8,959 bases of DNA from Shimia sp041624275 (GCF_041624275.1 NZ_JBFJVE010000132.1:1-8959); one strand, 5' to 3'; positions 1-6,449 are shown, counted from the first letter of the stretch. The notes: a model not told the origin generated them from the letters alone. Translations and numbers: made by a program.

Positions 1-289
1 CCCACATGCGGTCGAAGAACGTCCCCTCGTGATAGCCCGAGTTGAGCATGCGGTGATCCTGACCGATCAATTCGTCGCGGTTGTACCCCGAAACCTTTTC
101 GAAATTCGTGTTCACATCCCGAATGACGCCCTTGGCATCGGTGCGGCTGTAGATGGCGTGCTGATCGATCGCCTGTTTCAAGGTTTTCAGCCTCACGCCG
201 GTGAGAATGTTGCGATAGGCCAGCAGGGCGATTGCAATGAGTAATAAAATGGCCGTCCAGGGGAGGTCCTGCAAAGTGCTTTCGAACAT
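1..289 (-). CDS. Membrane-anchored PAS-domain sensor protein, N-terminal part only
   Basis: Only the first 96 codons are present; the gene runs off the left edge. The start ATG (A at 289) is preceded by a good Shine-Dalgarno AGGAG at 296-300. Residues about 9-25 (from LPWTAILL to LLAY) are one hydrophobic segment and probably an inner-membrane anchor with almost no periplasmic part. From about residue 37 a PAS domain begins: AIDQHAIYSRTDAKGVI, then VNTNFEKVSGYNRDELIGQ and HRMLNSGYHEGTFFDRMW. This is the standard PAS sequence found ahead of histidine kinase, diguanylate cyclase/phosphodiesterase or methyl-accepting output modules. The output domain is outside the window, so kinase versus cyclase cannot be decided. 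The gene is divergent from the response regulator at 556, which fits a signalling pair but does not prove one. PAS call is strong; output function is unknown. Confidence 0.85.
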   Translation of the reverse strand, partial: MFESTLQDLPWTAILLLIAIALLAYRNILTGVRLKTLKQAIDQHAIYSRTDAKGVIRDVNTNFEKVSGYNRDELIGQDHRMLNSGYHEGTFFDRMW

Positions 290-420
290 GGTGCTCTCCT
301 TGGTGCCCAGCCGTTCGGGTGCCGGGCTTCATCAAGATACCGCTCACCTCATACTATTGATGAAAACCTGCCACATGTCCAAGAAGTTGTTGGCCATTAC
401 AAAAAAATCGCGCAACCAGT

Positions 421-449
421 TTGATATTCATATTTTCCTGACGTATCTT
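421..449 (+). promoter_or_regulatory. Candidate sigma70-type promoter of the response regulator gene
   Basis: TTGATA at 421-426 and TATCTT at 444-449 are separated by 17 bases, matching 5/6 and 4/6 of the sigma70 consensus. They sit in the most AT-rich part of the window. Transcription would start near 456 and leave a leader of about 100 nt before the ATG at 556. The prediction rests on sequence only. Confidence 0.5.
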
Positions 450-491
450 TAAAAGTGTAACGAGTGCGATCCCTGTAACATCAAAATCAAA

Positions 492-526
492 GGCCGGAAA
501 CCAAAGCAAAAAAGCATGTCCCGGCC
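492..526 (+). repeat. Inverted repeat in the leader of the response regulator mRNA
   Basis: GGCCGG at 492-497 and CCGGCC at 521-526 are perfect 6-base inverted arms around a 23-base A-rich interval. In RNA they could form a hairpin ending about 20 bases before the Shine-Dalgarno GGAG at 546-549. As DNA they could be a spaced operator. The arms are short and GC-rich, so chance is possible. Confidence 0.3.
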
Positions 527-555
527 GCATTGTGGCAGAACAATCGGAGCGGTGT

Positions 556-1812
556 ATGAAGCTGATTTGCGTAGATGACGATCCAGCCATTCTGGCTGTT
601 CTGAAAGTATCGCTGGAAACGGTGGGCAACCACAGCGTGGACACCGCCGGCAGCGGGCAGGCCGCCATCGACAGTTTCGTTTCCCAGAACGCCGAGGTCG
701 AGTGCTTTCTTCTCGACATCCAGATGCCCGGCATGACCGGCGTCGAGCTTTGCGAGGTCATTCGCTCTCACGACGCCTACAGGGACACGCCGATCCTCAT
801 GCTGACCGCGATGTCCGACGAGGATTACATCGAGGCGGCTTTCGCCGCCGGGGCGACGGATTACGTCACCAAACCCTTCGACCCCAATGATCTCAACACG
901 CGGGTAAAGTCCGCCGTGGCGCGCATGCAGTCTCTCGCCAAGCAGAAGGTCGACGACGCCCTGCCCCAAGACGCCGGCGCAGCGGCCATCGAAAGCGCCG
1001 CACCGGCGCCGTTGGCGACGCCGGCCGACAGCGGTCCCGCCCCCGCCTTCGTGCCCGGCCCGTCGTTTTCGCCCGAGGTCGCGAAATCGACGTTTCCGCC
1101 TCGGCCGCAGCCGGGCCCGGCAGCAACCGCACCGCCGAGCAGGCCCAGTTTCCAGGCCGTTCGCCAGAACCTCGCGCAATCCCGCCCGGCCATGCCCACT
1201 TCGCGCCCGGCGATGGCCGAGATGATAAGCCCGCTCAGGATGGAGCCGCTTCGCAACCTGGAGTCGATCTCAAAGGCCGCCGAATCTGCCGCCGCGGCGA
1301 CCCAGGAGGCCGATGAGCCGGTCGCCAAGACGCGCGTGGGTCTGGACGAACCCTACAACCTCACCTGCAGCAAGCGTTTCCTGGCCCATTCGACTTTCGA
1401 GAACTTCCTCGAGACGATGAACTCGAACAGCAAGAAAGATGTTCACATCTTTTCCCTTGGCATCAAGAATGTCGGCGAGATCTTCGACATTTGCGACACC
1501 CGCCAGTTCAAGTTCCTGATCAACCAGGCAGCCGTGGTCGTCGCCGAACTGCTGCGGCCGCACCGCTCGATGTTCTCCTATTTCGGCAACGGCGTGTTCT
1601 GCGGCACCGTCCGCGACACCGGCGTCAAGTATATCGAGCGGTTCCCCGAGATGTTCGACGATGCGATCTGCGGCCTCAACGATGGCAACAACATCCTGGT
1701 TCAGGCCAATGTGGCGCTGGTCGTCGGTGCCACCAAATCGCCTTCGATGTTCCATTCCCCGATCAGCCGGCTGCGCAAGTCGATATCGGAAATGGAGGAA
1801 GAGCTGCTTTAG
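556..1812 (+). CDS. Response regulator: REC domain, Pro/Ala-rich linker, degenerate GGDEF-like C-terminal domain
   Basis: The protein has 418 residues from the ATG at 556, which is preceded by GGAG (546-549) at ideal spacing. An in-frame GTG at 532 would add 8 residues but has no ribosome site. Residues 1-118 are a complete receiver domain: acidic pocket VDDDP (6-10), phospho-acceptor D54 in FLLDIQMPGMTG, T84 in LMLTAMSD, K106 in TDYVTKPF. Residues about 119-258 form a low-complexity Pro/Ala/Ser-rich linker. Residues about 278-400 follow the order of a GGDEF domain: an FENFLE-like first helix, HIFSLGIKNVGEIFDIC where cyclases carry the metal-binding D-x-D-x-F-K segment, and SYFGNGVF (about 341-348) where R-Y-G-G-D-E-F is expected. 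The catalytic signature and metal aspartates are missing, so cyclic-di-GMP synthesis is unlikely; a binding or regulatory role is inferred. The protein is cytoplasmic, with no DNA-binding domain seen. The divergent PAS sensor is a possible partner. REC is certain; the C-terminal fold is my reading of a weak match. Confidence 0.85.
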   Translation: MKLICVDDDPAILAVLKVSLETVGNHSVDTAGSGQAAIDSFVSQNAEVECFLLDIQMPGMTGVELCEVIRSHDAYRDTPILMLTAMSDEDYIEAAFAAGATDYVTKPFDPNDLNTRVKSAVARMQSLAKQKVDDALPQDAGAAAIESAAPAPLATPADSGPAPAFVPGPSFSPEVAKSTFPPRPQPGPAATAPPSRPSFQAVRQNLAQSRPAMPTSRPAMAEMISPLRMEPLRNLESISKAAESAAAATQEADEPVAKTRVGLDEPYNLTCSKRFLAHSTFENFLETMNSNSKKDVHIFSLGIKNVGEIFDICDTRQFKFLINQAAVVVAELLRPHRSMFSYFGNGVFCGTVRDTGVKYIERFPEMFDDAICGLNDGNNILVQANVALVVGATKSPSMFHSPISRLRKSISEMEEELL

Positions 1813-1859
1813 GTTCCAAGCCCCGGCATTTCGAAACTCGGTATCGGGATGAGGTGAAA

Positions 1860-1935
1860 TGGTGCCTCAAGAGGGACTCGAACCCCCGACCTTGTCCTTA
1901 CGAAGGACCTGCTCTACCAGCTGAGCTATTGAGGC
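1860..1935 (-). tRNA. tRNA-Thr (anticodon CGU, reads ACG)
   Basis: This 76-nt gene reads from 1935 down to 1860 and folds as a complete cloverleaf. The acceptor stem is GCCTCAA/TTGAGGC (7 pairs), the D arm GCTC/GAGC, and the T arm GGGGG/CCCTC (one G-T pair) around TTCGAGT. The discriminator is A73 and the terminal CCA is encoded (1860-1862). The anticodon loop TTCGTAA has U33 and CGT at 34-36, which decodes threonine codon ACG. The first anticodon-stem pair (27-43) is G-A; the other four pair. The variable loop has five bases. Its 3' end faces the response regulator stop at 1812, so the two genes converge. Confidence 0.96.
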
Positions 1936-1946
1936 ATGCGGAGGAT

Positions 1947-1975
1947 CGTTTACCCGGTTCGATTGACTCGCGCAA
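1947..1975 (-). promoter_or_regulatory. Candidate promoter of tRNA-Thr
   Basis: On the minus strand, TTGCGC (1970-1975) and TAAACG (1947-1952) are 17 bases apart. The -10 ends 11 bases before the first base of the tRNA, which would give a leader of about 5 nt, usual for a tRNA gene. A GANTC site (GACTC at 1965-1969), the target of the CcrM methylase of alphaproteobacteria, lies in the spacer next to the -35. The -10 is a weak match (3/6). Confidence 0.45.
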
Positions 1976-1994
1976 GCGCTCATGCGCGCTTTGC

Positions 1995-2017
1995 AGGCCT
2001 GCCAGCCGGGCTTTTTT
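1995..2017 (+). terminator. Rho-independent terminator-like structure on the plus strand
   Basis: GCCTG (1997-2001), loop CCAGC, CGGGC (2007-2011) form a 5-pair stem with one G-T pair, extendable by a G-T and an A-T pair, followed directly by six T (2012-2017). The T run points to plus-strand transcription, yet both flanking genes (tRNA-Thr and the DUF411 gene) are on the minus strand. The only plus-strand source seen is the response regulator, whose stop is about 180 bases upstream. Confidence 0.5.
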
Positions 2018-2047
2018 CGAACCGGTCAAAGGCGCGGCGGCCCCCAG

Positions 2048-2073
2048 CCGGCCCCCGCTTGGGCACAGGCCGG
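2048..2073. repeat. GC-rich hairpin between the DUF411 gene and tRNA-Thr
   Basis: CCGGCC (2048-2053) pairs perfectly with GGCCGG (2068-2073). Inside, CCC (2054-2056) can pair with GGG (2061-2063), leaving a CACA bulge. It lies about 45 bases past the DUF411 stop and could end or stabilise that minus-strand transcript. No T run follows on either strand, so it is not a canonical terminator. Confidence 0.4.
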
Positions 2074-2118
2074 TGGCGGTCAAGACACCCTGCAACCACG
2101 TCTGCAACCGGGTCCGGA

Positions 2119-2595
2119 TCAGGCGGCACCATAGGTGTTGAAAACCTCGCTGCGGCCGTTCCTCTTGATAAGGAAGACCGAATAGCCTTCGCGTTCGCTC
2201 TCGGGGCCCATGCCGGGCGAGCCATAGGGCATTCCGGGCACCGACAGGCCCACCGCGTCGGGGCGATTTGACAGCAGACGGCGAATGTCCGCAGCCGGCA
2301 CGTGCCCTTCGATGAGATACCCCTCGACGAGACCGGTGTGGCAGGAAACCATCTCGTCCGGGATCCCGTTTGCCGCCTTGTAGCGCGACAGCGCCTCCCA
2401 CGAGGTGTTCGTTACCTGCATCTCGAAACCGTCACGCTTCAGGATGTCGATCCAGCTTCCACAGCACCCGCAGTCAGGATCCTTCAGGACCCGGATCAGG
2501 GGTCTGGTGGTTGCCAAGGCCGGCGTTGCCAGGCTGACCCCACTGGCCGCAAGGCCAAGCAGGAACAGGCGGCGATGGGGGTTTGAGTTGGTCAT
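2119..2595 (-). CDS. DUF411 family protein, exported, putative metal-binding
   Basis: The protein has 158 residues. I chose the ATG at 2595 because GAGG lies 7 bases upstream and it places a signal peptide at the N-terminus; the frame is open further upstream but that extension looks non-coding. HRRLFLLGLAASG (7-19) resembles a twin-arginine (Tat) signal, with a likely cleavage after TPALA (about residue 28). The mature part shows DUF411 features: KDPDCGCCGSW with C42, C44 and C45, then SCHTG with C85 and H86, VEGYLIEGHVPAADIRRLL (91-109), and PGMPYGSPGM (120-129). Family members are usually annotated as periplasmic metal-binding proteins and often occur near copper genes; that link is established association, not shown here, since no copper gene is in the window. 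The gene lies between gyrB and tRNA-Thr, 173 bases after the gyrB stop, and probably has its own promoter. The family call is firm; copper as ligand is inference. Confidence 0.88.
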   Translation of the reverse strand: MTNSNPHRRLFLLGLAASGVSLATPALATTRPLIRVLKDPDCGCCGSWIDILKRDGFEMQVTNTSWEALSRYKAANGIPDEMVSCHTGLVEGYLIEGHVPAADIRRLLSNRPDAVGLSVPGMPYGSPGMGPESEREGYSVFLIKRNGRSEVFNTYGAA

Positions 2596-2661
2596 GTCAT
2601 TGCCTCTGGCTGTTCGTGTCGAACCGATGTCGGTTGCCCCCTGATGCCAGAAAACACCACC

Positions 2662-2683
2662 GACCGTCATGACCTTGGTCAAA
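2662..2683 (-). promoter_or_regulatory. Possible promoter/operator dyad upstream of the DUF411 gene
   Basis: On the minus strand TTTGACC (2677-2683) looks like a -35 element and lies inside nested dyads: TGACC-AA-GGTCA (2670-2681), and outer half sites GACC and GGTC spanning 2662-2680. MerR-type metal regulators bind dyads placed between -35 and -10. No good -10 is seen at 17-20 bases, so this is tentative. Confidence 0.22.
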
Positions 2684-2708
2684 CCGGGCGGCAGGGCGCT
2701 TTCCCGTC

Positions 2709-2754
2709 ATGGGTGTCTCGCGAACACTTATGGGTGTCGCGAAGGTTTATGGGG
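2709..2754. repeat. Short tandem direct repeat downstream of gyrB
   Basis: Two imperfect units lie head to tail, starting ATGGGTGTCTCGCGAA at 2709 and ATGGGTGTCGCGAA at 2730, followed by a partial third (ATGGGG at 2749). The period is 21 then 19 bases. The first unit contains GTGTCTCGCGAACAC (2713-2727), an imperfect palindrome centred on TCGCGA. It lies 17-62 bases past the gyrB stop, and no T run or long stem marks a terminator. Function unknown. Confidence 0.6.
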
Positions 2755-2768
2755 AATCCTACAGGGGT

Positions 2769-5186
2769 TCAGAAATCCAGGTTCTCGACGCTCAGCGCGT
2801 TCTTCTGGATGAATTCGCGGCGCGGCTCCACGACATCGCCCATCAGCTTGGTGAACAGGTCGTCGGCCTCGGCCATGTCCTCGATCCGCACCTGCAACAG
2901 GGTGCGCGCATCCGGGTCCAGCGTGGTTTCCCACAGCTGGTCCGGGTTCATCTCGCCCAGACCCTTGTAGCGTTGCAGCGACAGGCCCTTCTCGCCCTCC
3001 TGAAGGATCGCGTCCAGCAGTTCCAGCGGGCCGTGGATGCTCTGGCGGCGTTCCTTGCGCAGCAGCGTCGCCGGCGCATCATAAATCTCTTGCAGGCTCT
3101 CGGTAAAGCTGCCGCTCTTGCGCGCCTCGCCCGAGCGCAGCATCGGCCCGTCCAGCGTGCGCACCTCTTCGACACCGCGCAGGATGCGTGCCAGGCGGAT
3201 GCCGTGATCCTGTGTGATCCGCCCCTGCCAACCGCGTTCATATTCCAGCGCGATCAGATCGAGCCGCGCCGCCACCTTGTCGGCCACCCCCTGCAGGTCG
3301 GCATCGACCGCACCGGGCACGAAGGCGCCGGCAATCGCCGCCTGTTCCAGGATATGGCGTGGGTAATGGGTCGGGAAGGCGTCAAGCACCCGCCTCAACT
3401 GGCGCGCCTCGGTCACCACCCGCGTCAGGTCGGCACCGACGATGTCCATGCCGTTGCCCAGACGCAGCATGGCGCCCTCGATCCCCTGTTCGACCAGGTA
3501 ATCATCCAGCGCCGGTTGGTCCTTGAGATAGACCTCGGACTTGCCGCGCGACACTTTGTAAAGCGGCGGCTGGGCAATATAGAGATGCCCCTTTTCAATA
3601 AGCTGCGGCATCTGGCGATAGAAGAAGGTCAGCAAGAGGGTGCGGATATGCGCGCCGTCGACATCGGCGTCGGTCATGATGACGATCTTGTGATAGCGCA
3701 GCTTGTCGATGTTGAACTCGTCGCGGCCGATGCCGGTGCCCAGCGCCATCACCAGGTTGCCGATCTCCTGGCTCGAGAGCATGCGGTCGAAGCGGGCGCG
3801 CTCGACGTTGAGGATCTTGCCGCGCAGCGGCAGGATGGCCTGGGTCTGGCGGTCGCGCCCGGTCTGCGCCGAACCGCCGGCGGAATCCCCCTCGACCAGG
3901 AAGACTTCGGTCTTCGACGGGTCTTTCTCTGAACAATCCTTCAGCTTGCCGGCCAGGAAGTTCACGTCCATCGCCGACTTGCGCCGGGTCAGTTCGCGCG
4001 CCTTGCGCGCCGCTTCGCGGGCATGGGCGGCCTCGACGATCTTGGTCACGATCACCTTGGCCTCGTTGGGGTTCTCCTCGAACCACTCGGTCAGTTTCTC
4101 GTTCATCAGCCCCTCGACCGCCGGGCGCACCTCGGAACTTACCAGCTTGTCCTTGGTCTGCGACGAGAATTTCGGATCCGGCACCTTGACCGACAGCACG
4201 CAGGACAGGCCCTCGCGGGCGTCATCGCCGGTAAAGTTGATCTTTTCCTTCTTGGCGATGCCGCTTTCCTGAGCATATTTCTGCAGGGTGCGGGTCAGCG
4301 CACCGCGAAAGCCGGCCATATGGGTGCCGCCGTCGCGCTGCGGGATGTTGTTGGTAAAGGGCAGCACGGTCTCGTGATAGCTGTCGTTCCACCACATGGC
4401 GACCTCGACCCCGATCTCGTCGCGCTCGCCCTTGACGTAGATCGGCGCCGCCATCATCGGCGTCTTGTGACGGTCGATATACTTGACGAATTCCTTGACC
4501 CCGCCCTCGTAGAACAGCTCGCTCTTCAGCGGCTCTGCCGGGCGCTCGTCCTCGAGAATGATGCGCACGCCGGAATTGAGAAAGGCCAGTTCGCGCAGGC
4601 GCTTTTCCAGGGTCTCAAAGGAATAGTCCAGGTTCGAGAAAGTGTCGGTCGAAGCGAGAAAGCGCACCTCGGTTCCCTTGCGGCCGGCGGCCTCGCCGAC
4701 CACCCGCAGGTGTTCCGTGGTCTCGCCATGTTCGAACTTGGCGTAATGTTCCTTGCCGTTGCGCCAGATCCTCAGCTCGAGCCAGACCGACAGCGCATTG
4801 ACCACCGACACGCCGACCCCGTGCAGACCGCCCGAAACCTTGTAGGAATTGCTGTCGAACTTGCCGCCGGCATGCAGCTGGGTCATGATCACCTCGGCGG
4901 CGCTGACCCCCTCCTCGGGGTGGATGTCGACCGGAATCCCGCGCCCGTTGTCGCTCACCGAGACCGAACTGTCGGCATGGATGCGCACCGTCACCGCGTC
5001 GGCGTGACCGGCCAGCGCCTCGTCGATGCCGTTGTCGACCACCTCATAGACCATATGATGCAGACCCGAACCGTCATCGGTATCGCCGATATACATCCCG
5101 GGACGTTTGCGAACCGCTTCCAGGCCTTTCAGAACCTTGATGGAATCAGCGCCGTATTCCGGGCTGTTCTGGGTCTCGTCGGACAT
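2769..5186 (-). CDS. gyrB: DNA gyrase subunit B
   Basis: GyrB (EC 5.6.2.2, type II topoisomerase) hydrolyses ATP to drive negative supercoiling of DNA with GyrA as A2B2. The gene is full length at 805 residues, next to 804 in E. coli. The N-terminal GHKL ATPase has VYEVVDNGIDEAL (N52 in the N-box), DNGRGIP (79-85) and GGLHGVGVSVVNAL (119-132). The transducer domain follows to about 400. The Toprim domain shows VFLVEGDSAGGSA (428-440, catalytic E432), PLRGKILNVE (453-462, the quinolone pocket region) and MTDADVDGAH (504-513, metal aspartates). The insert of roughly 170 residues typical of Gram-negative GyrB lies between about 560 and 730, before the C-terminal RYKGLGEMNPDQLWETT that contacts GyrA. 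R142, aligned by eye with E. coli R136, is intact, so no novobiocin-resistance change is seen there. The ATG at 5186 has AAGGGG about 9 bases upstream. recF ends 99 bases before it, in the classical dnaA-dnaN-recF-gyrB order. Confidence 0.98.
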   Translation of the reverse strand: MSDETQNSPEYGADSIKVLKGLEAVRKRPGMYIGDTDDGSGLHHMVYEVVDNGIDEALAGHADAVTVRIHADSSVSVSDNGRGIPVDIHPEEGVSAAEVIMTQLHAGGKFDSNSYKVSGGLHGVGVSVVNALSVWLELRIWRNGKEHYAKFEHGETTEHLRVVGEAAGRKGTEVRFLASTDTFSNLDYSFETLEKRLRELAFLNSGVRIILEDERPAEPLKSELFYEGGVKEFVKYIDRHKTPMMAAPIYVKGERDEIGVEVAMWWNDSYHETVLPFTNNIPQRDGGTHMAGFRGALTRTLQKYAQESGIAKKEKINFTGDDAREGLSCVLSVKVPDPKFSSQTKDKLVSSEVRPAVEGLMNEKLTEWFEENPNEAKVIVTKIVEAAHAREAARKARELTRRKSAMDVNFLAGKLKDCSEKDPSKTEVFLVEGDSAGGSAQTGRDRQTQAILPLRGKILNVERARFDRMLSSQEIGNLVMALGTGIGRDEFNIDKLRYHKIVIMTDADVDGAHIRTLLLTFFYRQMPQLIEKGHLYIAQPPLYKVSRGKSEVYLKDQPALDDYLVEQGIEGAMLRLGNGMDIVGADLTRVVTEARQLRRVLDAFPTHYPRHILEQAAIAGAFVPGAVDADLQGVADKVAARLDLIALEYERGWQGRITQDHGIRLARILRGVEEVRTLDGPMLRSGEARKSGSFTESLQEIYDAPATLLRKERRQSIHGPLELLDAILQEGEKGLSLQRYKGLGEMNPDQLWETTLDPDARTLLQVRIEDMAEADDLFTKLMGDVVEPRREFIQKNALSVENLDF

Positions 5187-5213
5187 GTGGTGTTTCCCCT
5201 TATCAGTCCCGGC

Positions 5214-5242
5214 AAATTAAGTGTTCGGGGCGGGAATGTCAC
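5214..5242 (-). promoter_or_regulatory. Candidate promoter of gyrB in the recF-gyrB gap
   Basis: On the minus strand GTGACA (5237-5242, 5/6 to TTGACA) and TAATTT (5214-5219) are 17 bases apart. A start near 5207 would leave a leader of about 20 nt containing the ribosome site. A separate gyrB promoter would fit the usual need for supercoiling-dependent control of gyrase, but this is inferred. Confidence 0.45.
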
Positions 5243-5273
5243 GCGGCTGAGACAAGTATTTTACCGATTTGGC

Positions 5274-5286
5274 GCCCCTTTGGGGC
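5274..5286 (-). repeat. Small hairpin overlapping the recF stop codon
   Basis: GCCCC (5274-5278) and GGGGC (5282-5286) are perfect inverted arms around TTT. In the transcript the stem begins with the last base of the recF stop codon (TAG, 5286-5288). No U tract follows, so it is more likely a pause or mRNA 3'-end stabiliser than a terminator. Confidence 0.35.
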
Positions 5287-6395
5287 TAGGAATGCCTGGC
5301 CGTGAAATGCGACAGGCCACCCTCTTCCGCGACCTCGAGAAACTGCGCCCTGCCCTCCAGTTCGGCAAAGAGCCCGGCCTCGGTGCCGGTCATCCAGGCC
5401 TGGGCACCAAGGGCGCAGATCTCGTCGTAAAGCGCGGCCCGGCGCGCCGCGTCCAGATGCGCCGCCACCTCGTCCAACAACAGGATCGGCGGCGCGCCCG
5501 TCAGCTTGGCCAGGGCCCGGCCATTGGCCAGGATCAGCGAAATCAAAAGCGCCTTCTGCTCGCCGGTGGAACAATCCCTGGCGGGCACCTCCTTGGCCGC
5601 ATAGACCGCGTCCAAGTCGCAGCGGTGCGGGCCGACCAAAGTCCGCCCGGCCATCAGGTCACGCGGGCGGCTCTGCGCCAGCGCCTCGCGCAGATCCCGG
5701 GCGGTGGCAGGCATGTCGCCCTCGGCATGGGTCAGCGCCAGGTCGGCGACGGGAAAACGGGTCTCCGCATCCGCTTGCGCCGCCGCAAGATATGTCAGCG
5801 CCTTCTGACGATTGTCGTGCAGGGCCGCGCCGGCCTCGGCCATCTGCGCCTCGAGCGCATCATACCAGCCGGCATCGCGCATCTGGTCCTTCAACAGCCG
5901 GTTGCGCTCGCGCATGGATTTTTCATATGTCAGCGCATGGGCGGCATGGTCGGGAAAGAACGACAGCGCCATGCGGTCGAGAAACCGCCGCCGCCCCTCG
6001 GCGCCCTCGATCCACAGCCGGTCCATGGCCGGGATCAGCCACAGGATCCGCGCCAGATGGCCAAGCGCGGTCTGCGGCGCCGCCTTGCCGTCGACCTTCA
6101 GCTGCCGCGCCAGACCCTCCTGCGACCAGATCTCGACCTCGCGCCGCTGGCCATCGCCGCACAGCTCGCCGCGCAGCTTCCAGCCCAGCACCTCGGGGCG
6201 CCGGGTCATCGCCTCGGCACTGGCCCGGCGCAGCCCGCGCCCCGGCGAGAACAGCGAAACCGCCTCGAGAATATTGGTCTTGCCGGCGCCGTTGGGCCCG
6301 TAGATGGCAACCGGTCGCCCGTCGCAGGCAACCACACCCGTCTTGTGCGAGCGGAAATGCGACAGGGCCAGCCGCGACAGGTACATCTCAGACAT
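5286..6395 (-). CDS. recF: DNA replication and repair protein RecF
   Basis: RecF is an SMC/ABC-type ATPase that acts with RecO and RecR to load RecA at single-strand gaps. The protein has 369 residues, close to the usual 355-375. The N-terminus LSRLALSHFRSHK is the family's first strand. Walker A is GPNGAGKTN (33-41); the RecF-specific VGPHRCDL occurs at 254-261; the ABC signature is STGEQKA (276-282); Walker B is PPILLLDEVAAHLD (302-315) with D308 and catalytic E309. The helical arm lies between about 120 and 240. The ATG at 6395 is used; an in-frame ATG three codons later is less likely because it would shorten the first strand and has no better ribosome site. The site before 6395 (AAGA/GACGGG) is weak. 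The gene starts 53 bases after dnaN ends, with no clear promoter of its own, so it is probably cotranscribed with dnaN. Confidence 0.96.
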   Translation of the reverse strand: MSEMYLSRLALSHFRSHKTGVVACDGRPVAIYGPNGAGKTNILEAVSLFSPGRGLRRASAEAMTRRPEVLGWKLRGELCGDGQRREVEIWSQEGLARQLKVDGKAAPQTALGHLARILWLIPAMDRLWIEGAEGRRRFLDRMALSFFPDHAAHALTYEKSMRERNRLLKDQMRDAGWYDALEAQMAEAGAALHDNRQKALTYLAAAQADAETRFPVADLALTHAEGDMPATARDLREALAQSRPRDLMAGRTLVGPHRCDLDAVYAAKEVPARDCSTGEQKALLISLILANGRALAKLTGAPPILLLDEVAAHLDAARRAALYDEICALGAQAWMTGTEAGLFAELEGRAQFLEVAEEGGLSHFTARHS

Positions 6396-6414
6396 CCCGT
6401 CTTTCTCTTGCCGG

Positions 6415-6449
6415 AAATATCCCCGCCGGAGGCATCGGCGTCAGCCGAT
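6415..6449 (-). repeat. Intergenic hairpin plus recurrent Rhodobacterales-type motif between dnaN and recF
   Basis: Reading the minus strand, the last base of the dnaN stop begins ATCGGC-TGAC-GCCGAT, a perfect 6-pair stem (6434-6449). It is followed at once by GCCTCCGGCGGGGATATTT (6415-6433). From memory, variants of that second string recur after stop codons in many Rhodobacterales genomes; I cannot verify this here. The hairpin followed by an AU-rich tail may act in 3'-end formation or partial termination between dnaN and recF. Confidence 0.6.

Noticed and set aside
300..420. Minus-strand promoter for the PAS sensor using TAGTAT near 357
   Set aside because: The nearest -35-like element (TTGGAC near 380) is about 20 bases away, too far for a confident sigma70 promoter, and no better pair was found.
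487..1328. Several minus-strand open frames opposite the response regulator
   Set aside because: They are Arg/Gly/Ala-rich shadows of the regulator's GC-rich linker, lack convincing ribosome sites and conflict with an intact REC domain on the plus strand.
1860..1935. tRNA-Thr as an integration site for a mobile element
   Set aside because: There is no integrase, no repeat of the tRNA 3' end elsewhere in the window, and flanking genes are ordinary chromosomal ones.
2596..2682. Upstream extension of the DUF411 protein to an ATG at 2682
   Set aside because: The extra 29 residues would bury the Tat-like signal peptide, and the ATG at 2595 has the better ribosome site.
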